The notes under the pieces: generated by a model
Database searches by the model: none
Seen by the model: the letters and a program-made list of their open reading frames with translations, nothing else
What the model was told of the DNA's origin: nothing
Shown: positions 1 to 8,948 of the stretch, in pieces
How the letters are laid out: each line of letters starts with the position of its first letter
How positions within the stretch are numbered: the first letter of the stretch is position 1
Assembly (NCBI RefSeq): GCF_029714945.1
Contig: NZ_CP121634.1
Span: forward strand, 7,895,001 to 7,959,000
Reading direction: 5' to 3'
DNA length: 64,000 bases
DNA from: Bradyrhizobium sp. CIAT3101
GTDB taxonomy: Bacteria; Pseudomonadota; Alphaproteobacteria; Rhizobiales; Xanthobacteraceae
Made by a program: the position numbers and the translations under genes

Positions 1-1875
1 GCTCCAGCCGTCGCGGGTGTCGAAGCCGAGGATCTGACCGCGCCGCGCCGACAGGATCGCGTTGATCTTGGCGGTGGCATCAGTCGGACAGACGATCTCG
101 ACCACGTGGATCGGCTCCAGCAGCACCGACTGGCATTGCGGCAGGCCTTCGTTGAGCCCGACCCGCGCCGCCGTACGGAAGGCGAGGTCGGAGGAATCGA
201 CGCTATGATACGAGCCGTCGGTCAGCGTCACCTGCAGATCGGTCACGGGGAAGCCGAGCGGGCCGCGGGCGAGCCCGTCGACGACGCCCTCTTCCACCGC
301 ACCGATATAGTTGCGCGGCACCGCACCGCCGACGACCTTCTCGGCGAACTTGAAGCCTTCGCCGCGCGGCAGCGGCTTGATGTCGAGCACGACATCGCCG
401 AACTGGCCGTGACCGCCGGATTGCTTCTTGTGGCGGCCACGCTGGACGATCGGCTTGCGGATGGTCTCCTGGTAGCCGATGGCGGGCGGATGCGAGGCGA
501 TCTTGACGCCGAAGCGGTCGCGCAGCCGCTCGCTCGCGACACGTAAGTGCATCTCGCCCTGTCCCCACAACACGGTGTCGTGGGTCTGGGGGTTCTGCAC
601 GACGACGAGCGACGGATCCTCCTCATGAAGCCGCATCAACGCCTGGCCGAGCTTGACGTCGTCCTTGCGGTCGGTGGCCGCAACCGAGATGGCGAGCACC
701 GGCGGCGTCGGTTCCGGGGCAGTCAGTCCCGCGGGCGGCGCCTTGCCGCTCGACACCGTATCGCCGGTCTTGATCGGATCGAGCTTGGCGAGCGCCACGG
801 TGTCACCGGCTTCCGCCGTGGCACGCTTGGTGTCGTAAGCGCCGTTGACGGCGAGGATGCCGGAGATGCGGCTCGTTCCGCCGGAGGAGGATTGCAGCGT
901 GGCGCCGTCGTCGAGATGGCCGGCGAGCAGCCGCGTCAGCGACAGTTTTCCGCCGTGCTGCGAGTGCAGCGTCTTGAAGACGAAGCCGAGCGCGTCCTTG
1001 GTGGAGGGGGCGCCGAGACGTTTTGCGGTCTCCGCAATGCCGGGCGCCTCGTGGCGCAGCGCCTTCATCAGACGCAACACGCCGTTTTCGCGCGCGGCAG
1101 CTCCGAGCAGGACCGGGCAGATCACGCCCTCGCGCAGCTCGCGGGCGAGATCGTCGAACACGGCATCGCGCGGCGGCTGGATATCCTCCAGCAATTGCTC
1201 CATCAGCGCGTCATCGTGATCGGCAAGCTTCTCGAGCATCGAGAAGCGGGCCTCCTTCTCGCGATCGAGATCGCCGCCTTCGAGCGCGACCACTTCGGAT
1301 GCCTTGTGCTCGCGATAGACGAAAGCTCGTTCCAGCGCGAGATCGACAAAGCCCTCGATCAGCTCGCCCTTCCAGATCGGGATCTGGCGCAGCACCAGCG
1401 GCACGCGCGAGGCAGGCTGGAGCATCGCGAGCGTCTCGCGGATGCGCTTGTTGGCGCGGTCGATCTTGTTGAGGAACAGGAAACGCGGGATCTTCAGCTC
1501 CTCCAGCTCGCGCAGGATGATCTGAAGCTGCGGCAGCTTCTTCTCGTCGGCCTCGCAGACCACGATGGCGGCGTCGACGGCAGGAAGCGCGGCGCGCATG
1601 TCGTGGGCGAACTCGACGGAACCGGGACAATCCAGGAAGGTATAGCTGTCGCCCATGAAACTCGTGGTGGCGGCAGTAAGCCCGACGGTCATCTTGTGAT
1701 GACGGGCCTCGGGCGTGGCGTCGCCGACGGAGGTTCCGGCGTCAACGCTGCCGGCACGCGGGATTGCGCCCGTTCGCGCCAGGATCGCTTCGAGAAGTGT
1801 GGTTTTACCGCTTTGGAAAGGGCCCACCAGCGCAATGCACCGTGGACCTCGGGGACTTCTGACGTCTTGTCCCAT
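1..1875 (-). CDS. EF-G-like translational GTPase (C-terminus outside window)
   Basis: The reading frame is open from the window edge to an ATG at 1875, which has an AGGAGG Shine-Dalgarno 8 nt upstream; 625 codons are visible. The N-terminus holds a P-loop GPFQSGKT (residues 18-25), then the DCPG and NKID GTPase motifs, and the later part resembles EF-G domains II-V. The P-loop and G1 surroundings differ from canonical FusA (GHIDAGKT), so this looks like the divergent second EF-G-like family kept in Rhizobiales rather than the main translocase. That is family knowledge; the precise role (ribosome recycling or stress) is not visible. The stop lies before position 1. Confidence 0.85.
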   Translation of the reverse strand, partial: MGQDVRSPRGPRCIALVGPFQSGKTTLLEAILARTGAIPRAGSVDAGTSVGDATPEARHHKMTVGLTAATTSFMGDSYTFLDCPGSVEFAHDMRAALPAVDAAIVVCEADEKKLPQLQIILRELEELKIPRFLFLNKIDRANKRIRETLAMLQPASRVPLVLRQIPIWKGELIEGFVDLALERAFVYREHKASEVVALEGGDLDREKEARFSMLEKLADHDDALMEQLLEDIQPPRDAVFDDLARELREGVICPVLLGAAARENGVLRLMKALRHEAPGIAETAKRLGAPSTKDALGFVFKTLHSQHGGKLSLTRLLAGHLDDGATLQSSSGGTSRISGILAVNGAYDTKRATAEAGDTVALAKLDPIKTGDTVSSGKAPPAGLTAPEPTPPVLAISVAATDRKDDVKLGQALMRLHEEDPSLVVVQNPQTHDTVLWGQGEMHLRVASERLRDRFGVKIASHPPAIGYQETIRKPIVQRGRHKKQSGGHGQFGDVVLDIKPLPRGEGFKFAEKVVGGAVPRNYIGAVEEGVVDGLARGPLGFPVTDLQVTLTDGSYHSVDSSDLAFRTAARVGLNEGLPQCQSVLLEPIHVVEIVCPTDATAKINAILSARRGQILGFDTRDGWS

Positions 1876-2023
1876 TCGCCGCCTCCTTGGTGTGGAGCTC
1901 GGCCCATGATTGGGTCGGCAAACGCAGATGCTCTGCCCGTCCCCGAGATTTGGCAAGCATCAAACGTCGCTGCGGTGCGTCGTCAGTGAGATCAGGTCTT
2001 AACGGATGGTGTTCCACCTCTCG

Positions 2024-2050
2024 CCAGCGGAGAGAGGTGGAGCAGCACTA
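2024..2050. repeat. Short GC-rich palindrome downstream of the DUF992 gene
   Basis: A perfect 9-bp stem, CCACCTCTC at 2024-2032 with GAGAGGTGG at 2042-2050, has a 9-nt loop. No T-run follows on either strand. It resembles the CTCTCC/GGAGAG palindromes at 6652-6678 and 54764-54789, so it is more likely a small repeat-family member than a classical terminator. Confidence 0.55.
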
Positions 2051-2063
2051 CCATTGGCGCGTC

Positions 2064-2543
2064 TCAACGGCCCGGACGGAGTTCCAGGCTCTCGAGTCCG
2101 GCCGCAACGTTGAGGCCGACCTGGCCCTGCACGCTGAGCGGCTGAAGCGCGATCGAATTGTTGGAGCCACCGACCAGCACGTTACCGCCGAGGCCGACGC
2201 CGACCGAGGCGCTGCCCTGCGCGCCGGCATAATTGCCGGAGAGATCGCCGGGGCCGAGGCGGTTGACGGGTGCGAACACGCCCCAGGCAAGCGCCGTCTC
2301 CTGGGTGATGCCGAGGTCGATGCCGATTTTGCTGATCGTCGCGACATAGCGGTCGTCGGGCATGCCATCGACGCGCAAGACGCAGCCGAGATGCGTCACC
2401 GATCCGACCACGAAGCCGACGCTGGCGCCGCCACGGCATTCGAGCACGCCGACCTGCACCAGTCGCGACTGCGCGCTGGCGCCCGCAACGGAGGCAACGA
2501 GGCTGGCGGCCGTGAGTCCGGCAAGAAGGAGTGAGCGGCGCAT
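2064..2543 (-). CDS. DUF992 domain secreted protein
   Basis: A 159-residue protein. It starts MRRSLLLAGLTAASLVASVAGASA, a clear Sec signal peptide with an AxA cleavage site near residue 24. The mature part has two cysteines (in ECRGG and LGCVLR) and Gly-rich strands, as expected for the DUF992 family, which is periplasmic and of unknown function. An upstream in-frame start exists (26 codons longer), but it would bury the signal peptide, so ATG 2543 was preferred. It lies alone between the EF-G-like gene and aspartate aminotransferase, all on the minus strand. Confidence 0.8.
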   Translation of the reverse strand: MRRSLLLAGLTAASLVASVAGASAQSRLVQVGVLECRGGASVGFVVGSVTHLGCVLRVDGMPDDRYVATISKIGIDLGITQETALAWGVFAPVNRLGPGDLSGNYAGAQGSASVGVGLGGNVLVGGSNNSIALQPLSVQGQVGLNVAAGLESLELRPGR

Positions 2544-2657
2544 GAAAATGTCTCCGGCGATGAATGTGATGCGGGCATTGGAGAAGCGCGGCGGGACGCC
2601 GCAGGACGGTCTATGCCACAAGTGGCGCGGACGTGCCAGATCGCGCGGACGTGAAAG

Positions 2658-2684
2658 AAAAAAGGGCCCGCGCTACGCGGGCCC
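2658..2684 (-). terminator. Rho-independent terminator of aspartate aminotransferase
   Basis: A perfect 9-bp stem (GGGCCCGCG and CGCGGGCCC, 3-nt loop, 2664-2684) is followed on the minus strand by six T residues (2663-2658). It sits 27 bp beyond the aminotransferase stop. Confidence 0.85.
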
Positions 2685-2710
2685 TTTCGTGTCGGATCGT
2701 TACTGCGGGC

Positions 2711-3949
<1,239 letters not shown>

Positions 3950-4101
3950 TCACGACTCTGATTGTGGGAATGCAGACACCCTAAAACGTGTGCCGCTGCA
4001 CCGCAAGAAACTTCGGCCCGATCTCGAAAAAGTTTACGGGGTTTGGAGCGTTTCAAGGCGCGATTTCCCGCAATTTTCCGCAACTTTGCCGGGCAAACCG
4101 C

Positions 4102-4308
4102 TCATATCCCGCAAGGCTTGTCCTCGGAGCAATTTTGAAGCCGCTCAAGTGCCACGAGACTGACGGCGGGCTGACGCGCGAGGCCAGCGACCGATCGGCA
4201 GCGGGTGGCGAGATCGCGACCCATCACCGCTTCGCACACGATCGCGCGACGCGACTTGTCGCACACGTTGACGCAAGCGTGATCTGATTTGCGGCGTGGC
4301 ACGAACAT
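4102..4308 (-). CDS. Possible small Cys-rich protein (68 aa)
   Basis: An ATG at 4308 preceded by GGAAG, 3 nt away (close spacing), opens a 68-residue frame with five cysteines and a basic N-terminus (MFVPRRKSDHACVNVCDKSRR). Third-position GC is high in most codons, as in the true genes nearby. I recognise no family and see no signal peptide. It occupies the otherwise unexplained gap between aatA and the glutathione S-transferase. The same frame continues open upstream across the GST gene, which weakens the case because that part is a shadow. Confidence 0.35.
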   Translation of the reverse strand: MFVPRRKSDHACVNVCDKSRRAIVCEAVMGRDLATRCRSVAGLARQPAVSLVALERLQNCSEDKPCGI

Positions 4309-4464
4309 GATCTTCCGCAGCGTTGCAGTGCGGTAGGGTTTTCGAGTTTTTCTATAGGTCAGCCCTTGCGGCGGATTCGCATCGGCATCATTGTTTAGCC
4401 GCGGTGCGGGGCAACAAGCCGCGCCTTTCCGTCCTTTGCCGTCCCTTGGAATCGAACTCCCAGA

Positions 4465-5115
4465 ATGTACAAGCTCTATTCGATGCAGCGCTCGGGCAAC
4501 AGCTACAAGGTCCGCCTTGCGCTGGCGCTTTTGAACGTGCCCTACGAACCCATCGAGGTGGACATTCTGCGCGGCGAGAGCAAGACGCCGGACTTCCTGT
4601 CGAAGAACCCGTCCGGACAGGTGCCGCTGCTCGAGGTCGGCGACAATCGCTATCTCGCCGAGTCCAACGCCATCTTGTGGTACGTCGCCGTCGGCACGCC
4701 GCTCGCGCCTGAGAACCGGATCGACCGCGCCGAGGCGCTGCAATGGATGTTCTTCGAGCAGCACGCGCTCGAGCCCAACATCGGCGCGGCATATTTCTGG
4801 CTGTCGCTGGTCAAGGGCGGCCGTGACCTGCAGACCCACGCGCTGGAGGACTGGATGGAGCGTGGCTACGGCGCGCTCCAGGTGATGGAAAACCACCTCA
4901 AGACCAACGCCTATTTCGCCGCCCGCCAGCTCACGGTCGCCGACATCGCACTGTACGGCTACACCCACCTCGCCGACCGCTGCGATTTCGATTTGGCGCC
5001 CTTCCCGGCGATCCGGGACTGGCTGAAGCGCGTCGAGGCCGCGCCCGGCTTCGTGGCGATGGACTGGCGCCCCGCCGACATCGACGACTCCGCCAGCATT
5101 GCCGCCGGGGTCTAA
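4465..5115 (+). CDS. Glutathione S-transferase family protein
   Basis: 216 residues. The N-terminal thioredoxin-like half (residues 1-80) includes NPSGQVPLLE, whose cis-proline binds the glutathione backbone, and LAESNAI with the gamma-Glu contact. The all-alpha C-terminal half contains the LTVADIALYGY N-capping segment. Cytosolic GSTs conjugate glutathione to electrophiles or reduce disulfides; the substrate is not predictable. No clear Shine-Dalgarno precedes ATG 4465, yet the protein starts where homologues do. It is a single gene. Confidence 0.88.
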   Translation: MYKLYSMQRSGNSYKVRLALALLNVPYEPIEVDILRGESKTPDFLSKNPSGQVPLLEVGDNRYLAESNAILWYVAVGTPLAPENRIDRAEALQWMFFEQHALEPNIGAAYFWLSLVKGGRDLQTHALEDWMERGYGALQVMENHLKTNAYFAARQLTVADIALYGYTHLADRCDFDLAPFPAIRDWLKRVEAAPGFVAMDWRPADIDDSASIAAGV

Positions 5116-5271
5116 AAACCGGTGCGGCGTTAAGGAATAGCGGGCATTGCGTTAACCTTTGCCCCAATCCCGCCATTTTCAACGCGACCGCCGCCGCAAT
5201 ATTGCCGGTTGAAATTGTGACGTTGTTCGATGTCGCGGGTGATTCGCTCGCACGTTGAAGGATTTAGACCC

Positions 5272-5448
5272 ATGATGCGGGCGTCCGGCACGGTCGGCTT
5301 TCAGGGCCAAACCGATACCGTCTCGTCTTCCCGGCTGACCAATGCGGTCGCGGCCTCGCTCGCCGTCGCCGCCCTCTCGCTTTGCCTGATCGTCACCCTC
5401 ACGGTGCTGTCGACCAAGGCGACCATGGCGATGGGTCTGCCGGTCTGA
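5272..5448 (+). CDS. Small single-pass membrane protein (58 aa)
   Basis: Start ATG 5272 follows GAAGGAT about 9 nt upstream; an in-frame ATG 42 nt earlier has no ribosome site. A soluble N-terminus of about 25 residues is followed by one hydrophobic helix (LAVAALSLCLIVTLTVLS) and a short tail. No family is recognised; such short proteins are typically conserved only within Bradyrhizobium and relatives. It is followed 72 bp later by another small membrane protein in the same direction. Confidence 0.55.
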   Translation: MMRASGTVGFQGQTDTVSSSRLTNAVAASLAVAALSLCLIVTLTVLSTKATMAMGLPV

Positions 5449-5520
5449 TCCCCGTTTCATCTGGATGACCTTCAAGGTGCCGCGCGGCCCCGCGCCGATC
5501 AGCATCGCGACGGGACACCA

Positions 5521-5679
5521 ATGAAATCGCCTGTGGTAGTCGTTGCAATCACCCTGACTGCGGCCATCCTGGTCGCGGCGTCGCTTTTGATCTTCGTAGG
5601 CACCCGCAAGGGCCCGGGCACGTCGACATGGAATGCGCCGACGCTGCAGGAGCGTATCAAGCACGCGCATTTGGTCTAA
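5521..5679 (+). CDS. Small single-pass membrane protein (52 aa)
   Basis: An ATG-to-TAA frame of 53 codons. Residues 4-27 form a strongly hydrophobic helix (VVVVAITLTAAILVAASLLIFV), then a positively charged hinge GTRKGPG and a short polar tail, which implies a cytoplasmic C-terminus. A GGGAC upstream may serve as ribosome site. Function is unknown. Confidence 0.5.
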   Translation: MKSPVVVVAITLTAAILVAASLLIFVGTRKGPGTSTWNAPTLQERIKHAHLV

Positions 5680-5808
5680 AATCATCCGAAAGCTTTGGGC
5701 GCGCGGGCAAGCGCCTCTTAAGCGCACCGCGCGAAATCGTCTTGCGCGCGCGCAACCATGCGCCAGTCTGACGCCGTTATCTCGTTCAGGGAGGAACGAG
5801 TCAGGCCC

Positions 5809-6615
5809 ATGTGGTTCGGATGGCGTGCCATTTCCGGTCCCGTGCTCACGGCAGCGATCGCACTGCTGGCGATCGTGCTCGATCGCGCCGTCCCCCTTCC
5901 CTCGCCTGCGCCGCTGTTCGTCTGTGTTGTCGCGCTTGCGGGCGCGCTGTCGGGCTTCGCTTCCGCCATGACCAGCGCGGCGCTCGCCGTGATCGGCGCC
6001 GCGCTGTTCTTCCTCGGCCACCGCGCCATGCCGTTCCATGCTGCCGCCGATCTGGTCGGGCTCCTCGCAGTGACGGCCTTCGGCACCGCAGGCATCACCG
6101 GCCTCATGCGCGAGCGGCTGCTCGACACCTTTGCGGCCGAGCGCCAGAGCCACGCCATTGCCGCGCGGCTGTCGGCAGCGCTCGACCAGGTCGATATCGG
6201 CATCGTGCTGCTCGATGCCGAGACCCGCGCCGAATTCATCAATCGTGCGTTCCGCGATTACTTCGCGCTGCCGGACGAAAAGGCCGACGACAAGCCGCCC
6301 TTCATCGCACTGATGTATCACAGCCGCGACACCGGCGCATTCGAGCTGCCGGAGGACGAGCTCGGCGTCTTCATCGCGCAGCGGATGGAGATGGTGCGGG
6401 TCGGCGACGCCACGCCGATCAACATCAATTTGCGCAACGGCGAGGTGCTGCGGTTCGTCTGCACCGCGCTGCCCGACGGCGGCCGCATGCTGAGCTACAC
6501 GCCGGTGACCGATCTGGTGCGCCACACCGACGCGCCCGCACGCGCGGATTATTATCGCTCACTGCGCGATCCGACGGGACGCAAGCTGCTCCGGTACTTG
6601 CGCGTTGCGGAATAG
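5809..6615 (+). CDS. Membrane protein with C-terminal PAS domain
   Basis: About 268 residues. The first 100 hold three to four hydrophobic helices resembling a KdpD/DUF4118-like membrane module (PLPSPAPLFVCVVALAGALSGF). A linker rich in Ala/Glu follows, then a PAS domain (DQVDIGIVLLDAETRAEFINRAFRDYFALP) and an RFVCTALPDGGRMLSYTPVTDLV strand pair. No histidine kinase, GGDEF or other output domain follows, so it is a sensor-only protein or it passes a signal to a partner. The start was placed at ATG 5809, 12 nt after GGGAGGAA; ATG 5758 would add 17 residues but has no ribosome site. Confidence 0.75.
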   Translation: MWFGWRAISGPVLTAAIALLAIVLDRAVPLPSPAPLFVCVVALAGALSGFASAMTSAALAVIGAALFFLGHRAMPFHAAADLVGLLAVTAFGTAGITGLMRERLLDTFAAERQSHAIAARLSAALDQVDIGIVLLDAETRAEFINRAFRDYFALPDEKADDKPPFIALMYHSRDTGAFELPEDELGVFIAQRMEMVRVGDATPININLRNGEVLRFVCTALPDGGRMLSYTPVTDLVRHTDAPARADYYRSLRDPTGRKLLRYLRVAE

Positions 6616-6651
6616 AACAGATTGGACCGAAGCTCTGGCGGCGCTCGAGGT

Positions 6652-6678
6652 TCACCTCTCCCCGACGGGGAGAGGTGA
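6652..6678. repeat. Short CTCTCC palindrome, possible terminator
   Basis: A perfect 12-bp stem, TCACCTCTCCCC with GGGGAGAGGTGA and loop GAC, lies 36 bp after the PAS gene. There is no T-run. It is the same core as the palindromes at 2024 and 54764. Confidence 0.6.
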
Positions 6679-6779
6679 CCGAAGTCCGAGCCGCCACCGA
6701 TTCAACTCATCGACATGCGATTGATCAGCGCGCCCTTCATCCCGTATGAAGGAAACCTCATCGATCGCGGATTTCCCAG

Positions 6780-7235
6780 ATGTCGCTCACCATTCGCTCC
6801 GTCACCCGGCAGGATTACGATCAATGGCTGCCGCTGTGGGATGGCTACAACGCCTTCTACGGCCGCTCCGGCCCGACCGCGCTCGCGCCCGAGATTACGA
6901 AGGTGACGTGGCAGCGCTTCTTCGATGCCTATGAGCCGGTGCATGGGCTGGTCGCCGAGAGCGACGGCCGCCTGCTCGGCATGACGAACTATCTGTTTCA
7001 TCGCAGCACCACGGCGATCGAGCCATCGTGCTACCTGCAGGATCTGTTCACGCTGGAGGCCTCGCGCGGCAAGGGCGTCGCCTCGGCACTGATCTATGGC
7101 GTTTACGAGCGCGCGAAGCTCGCGGGCTCCCCACGGGTCTACTGGCAGACCCATGAGACCAACACCACGGCGCAGAGCCTGTACGACAAGGTCGCGGAAC
7201 GCTCCGGCTTCATCGTCTATCGCAAGATTTTCTGA
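6780..7235 (+). CDS. GNAT family N-acetyltransferase
   Basis: 151 residues. The acetyl-CoA binding motif A is visible as LQDLFTLEASRGKGVASALI (R-x-x-G-x-G/A type), followed by the helix that cradles the pantetheine and a C-terminal WQTHETNTTAQSLYDKVAERSGFIVYRK segment that is characteristic of this GNAT subfamily. The enzyme moves an acetyl group to an amine; the acceptor is unknown. It starts at ATG 6780 and is followed by a terminator hairpin 13 bp after the stop. Confidence 0.87.
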   Translation: MSLTIRSVTRQDYDQWLPLWDGYNAFYGRSGPTALAPEITKVTWQRFFDAYEPVHGLVAESDGRLLGMTNYLFHRSTTAIEPSCYLQDLFTLEASRGKGVASALIYGVYERAKLAGSPRVYWQTHETNTTAQSLYDKVAERSGFIVYRKIF

Positions 7236-7248
7236 TTTTTCCCGGACA

Positions 7249-7286
7249 GGGGCGCGATGAACCATCATCGCGCCCCGGTTCGTTTT
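7249..7286 (+). terminator. Rho-independent terminator after the GNAT gene
   Basis: A 12-bp perfect stem, GGGGCGCGATGA (7249-7260) with TCATCGCGCCCC (7265-7276) and an ACCA loop, is followed by GGTTCGTTTT. It is placed right after the GNAT stop. Confidence 0.8.
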
Positions 7287-7334
7287 GAGCATGATCTTTT
7301 CGGAAAACCGCTACGCACTTTTCCGGATCATGCT
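7287..7334. repeat. Rhizobial intergenic palindrome (AGCATGATC type)
   Basis: Outer arms AGCATGATC (7288-7296) and GATCATGCT (7326-7334), plus inner arms CGGAAAA (7301-7307) and TTTTCCG (7319-7325), give a long imperfect hairpin. From memory this matches a repeat scattered widely in Bradyrhizobium intergenic DNA; only one copy is present here. Confidence 0.7.
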
Positions 7335-7432
7335 GCCTGTGGATAACTTTGGTTGTCACCGGCGCGTAACACACCGGGACTAAGTTGCAGTTGCGTCTGA
7401 TCAGGCCCCCCGTCACCGATCAAGCGCCCCAA

Positions 7433-7477
7433 GCGGTCCCCGTCAGTCGCCGCGTCTGACAGGGGCCGCATTTTTTT
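7433..7477 (+). terminator. Orphan terminator or attenuator upstream of the aldo/keto reductase
   Basis: Arms GCGGTCCCCGTCAG (7433-7446) and CTGACAGGGGCCGC (7456-7469) pair with one shifted base and are followed by ATTTTTTT. No gene ends just before it: the previous gene already has its own terminator at 7249. It may end a small RNA in 7335-7470 or attenuate the transcript of the reductase that starts at 7579. The remainder of the 343-bp gap from 7236 to 7578 shows no coding frame. Confidence 0.6.
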
Positions 7478-7578
7478 GTCCGCAGTTCCTTTCAGCATGG
7501 CTGCAACGCAGCCAGCCGCTTGCCGGTGCGGCACGCCGCGGTCACAATGGCCGCCTGCTTTTTCTGACAGGATCTCCC

Positions 7579-8520
7579 ATGGAAATTCGTAATCTCGGCG
7601 GCTCCGGCCTGCGCGTGTCTGCAGTCGGGCTCGGCTGCAACAATTTCGGCCAGCGCACCGATCTGGAAACGTCGCGCAAGGTGATCCACCGCGCGATCGA
7701 CCTCGGTATCACGCTGTTCGACACCGCCGACATCTATGCCGGCCAGGGCGGTTCCGAGACGGTGCTCGGCACCGTGCTCGGCGATCGCCGCAAGGACATC
7801 GTGCTCGCCACCAAATATTCCAAGCCGATGGCGGCCGACGGAACCAAGCAGGGCGCCTCGCGCCGCTACATCATGAATGCGGTCGAGGCCAGCCTGACGC
7901 GGCTCAAGACCGATTACATCGATCTCTACCAGCAGCATGATTACGATCCGCTGACGCCGCTGGAAGAGACGCTGCGCGCGCTCGACGATCTCGTCCGCCA
8001 GGGCAAGGTCCGCTACATCGGCCATTCCAACTTCCCGGCGTGGCGCATCGCGGAGGCCGAGTTCACCGCGCGCGCGATGAACGTCAGCCGCTTCGTCTCG
8101 GCGCAGGACGAGTACAGCCTCGTCGTCCGCGACATCGAGAAGGATCTGCTGCCCGCAGCCCAGGAGTACAAGCTCGGCCTGCTGCCGTTCTTCCCGCTCG
8201 CAAGCGGCCTGCTCACCGGCAAATACCAGCGCGGCACGGCAGCGCCCGCCGACACGCGCTTCGGCAAGGCACCGGCGCTGCGCGACCGCTACGTCACGCC
8301 GCGCAACGAGGACATCGTCGAGAAGCTCCAGAGCTTTGCGCAGGCCCGCGGCCATTCGATGCTCGAGCTCGCCTTCTCCTGGCTCGCCGCGCGCCCGCAG
8401 GTGTCGAGCGTGATCGCCGGCGCCACCCGCGTCGAGCAGGTCGAGCAGAACGTCAAGGCGATCGCCTGGCAGCTCAGCGCGGACGATCTTGCCGAGATCG
8501 ACAAGATCACGCTGGGATGA
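7579..8520 (+). CDS. Aldo/keto reductase
   Basis: 313 residues, full length for the AKR superfamily of cytosolic NADPH-dependent carbonyl reductases with a TIM-barrel fold. The catalytic tetrad is visible as Asp and Tyr in LFDTADIYAGQGGSE, Lys in LATKYSKP and His in YQQHDYDP. The cofactor loop appears as SVIAGATRVEQVEQNVKAIAW near the C-terminus. The start ATG 7579 follows ACAGGAT. It is a single gene, possibly controlled by the hairpin at 7433-7477. Its substrate is unknown. Confidence 0.92.
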   Translation: MEIRNLGGSGLRVSAVGLGCNNFGQRTDLETSRKVIHRAIDLGITLFDTADIYAGQGGSETVLGTVLGDRRKDIVLATKYSKPMAADGTKQGASRRYIMNAVEASLTRLKTDYIDLYQQHDYDPLTPLEETLRALDDLVRQGKVRYIGHSNFPAWRIAEAEFTARAMNVSRFVSAQDEYSLVVRDIEKDLLPAAQEYKLGLLPFFPLASGLLTGKYQRGTAAPADTRFGKAPALRDRYVTPRNEDIVEKLQSFAQARGHSMLELAFSWLAARPQVSSVIAGATRVEQVEQNVKAIAWQLSADDLAEIDKITLG

Positions 8521-8527
8521 TCCTGGC

Positions 8528-8555
8528 GACGCGGCGCGCTACTTCGCGCCGCGTC
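8528..8555. terminator. Hairpin between two convergent genes
   Basis: An 11-bp perfect stem, GACGCGGCGCG with CGCGCCGCGTC, spans the 18-bp gap between the reductase stop (8520) and the stop of the opposite gene (8539). No T-run is present, so termination is an inference from its position. Confidence 0.4.
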
Positions 8556-8862
8556 CGACGGTCTGCTTGACCTCAAACCCTTCGAACTGGGGATGCCCCT
8601 GATAGAGTGGCTTGTTGTCGCCGGCACGGGCATGCGCCGCGCGGAACGCCTCCGACTTGGTCCAGGCCTCGAACGCCGCATGATTGGCCCACACCGTATG
8701 CGAGGCATAGAGCGTGTGGTCCTCGAACTCGGGGCCTTTGAGCAGATGGAATTCGACGAAGCCCGGCACCTTGTCCAGATGCGTGTCGCGCGACGCCCAA
8801 ACCTGCTCGAAGGCAGCCTCGGAGCCTTTGGTGACGCGAAAGCGGTTCATGGCGATGTACAT
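8539..8862 (-). CDS. Antibiotic biosynthesis monooxygenase (ABM) domain protein
   Basis: 107 residues with the dimeric alpha/beta ABM fold: MYIAMNRFRVTKGSEAAFEQVW, PGFVEFHLLKG, YASHTVWANHAAFEAWTKSEAFRAAH. The pattern matches the IsdG/HmoB-like group, whose members degrade heme or act as quinol monooxygenases. The conserved N, W and H that define a true IsdG heme site look partly kept (N7, W64 region, H76), but the substrate cannot be assigned. It converges with the aldo/keto reductase. Confidence 0.8.
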   Translation of the reverse strand: MYIAMNRFRVTKGSEAAFEQVWASRDTHLDKVPGFVEFHLLKGPEFEDHTLYASHTVWANHAAFEAWTKSEAFRAAHARAGDNKPLYQGHPQFEGFEVKQTVGRGAK

Positions 8863-8948
8863 GCGGGTGGTCTCCTGATGCTCACGCGATCATGTCGTCA
8901 TTCCGCGACGCGCTGCAAGGCGCGGGCGCAGGATGACGGCGGCCGCGG

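Noticed and set aside
4102..4968. A 288-codon minus frame covering the GST gene
   Set aside because: Most of it is the antisense shadow of the GST gene; only its last 68 codons were kept as a low-confidence candidate.
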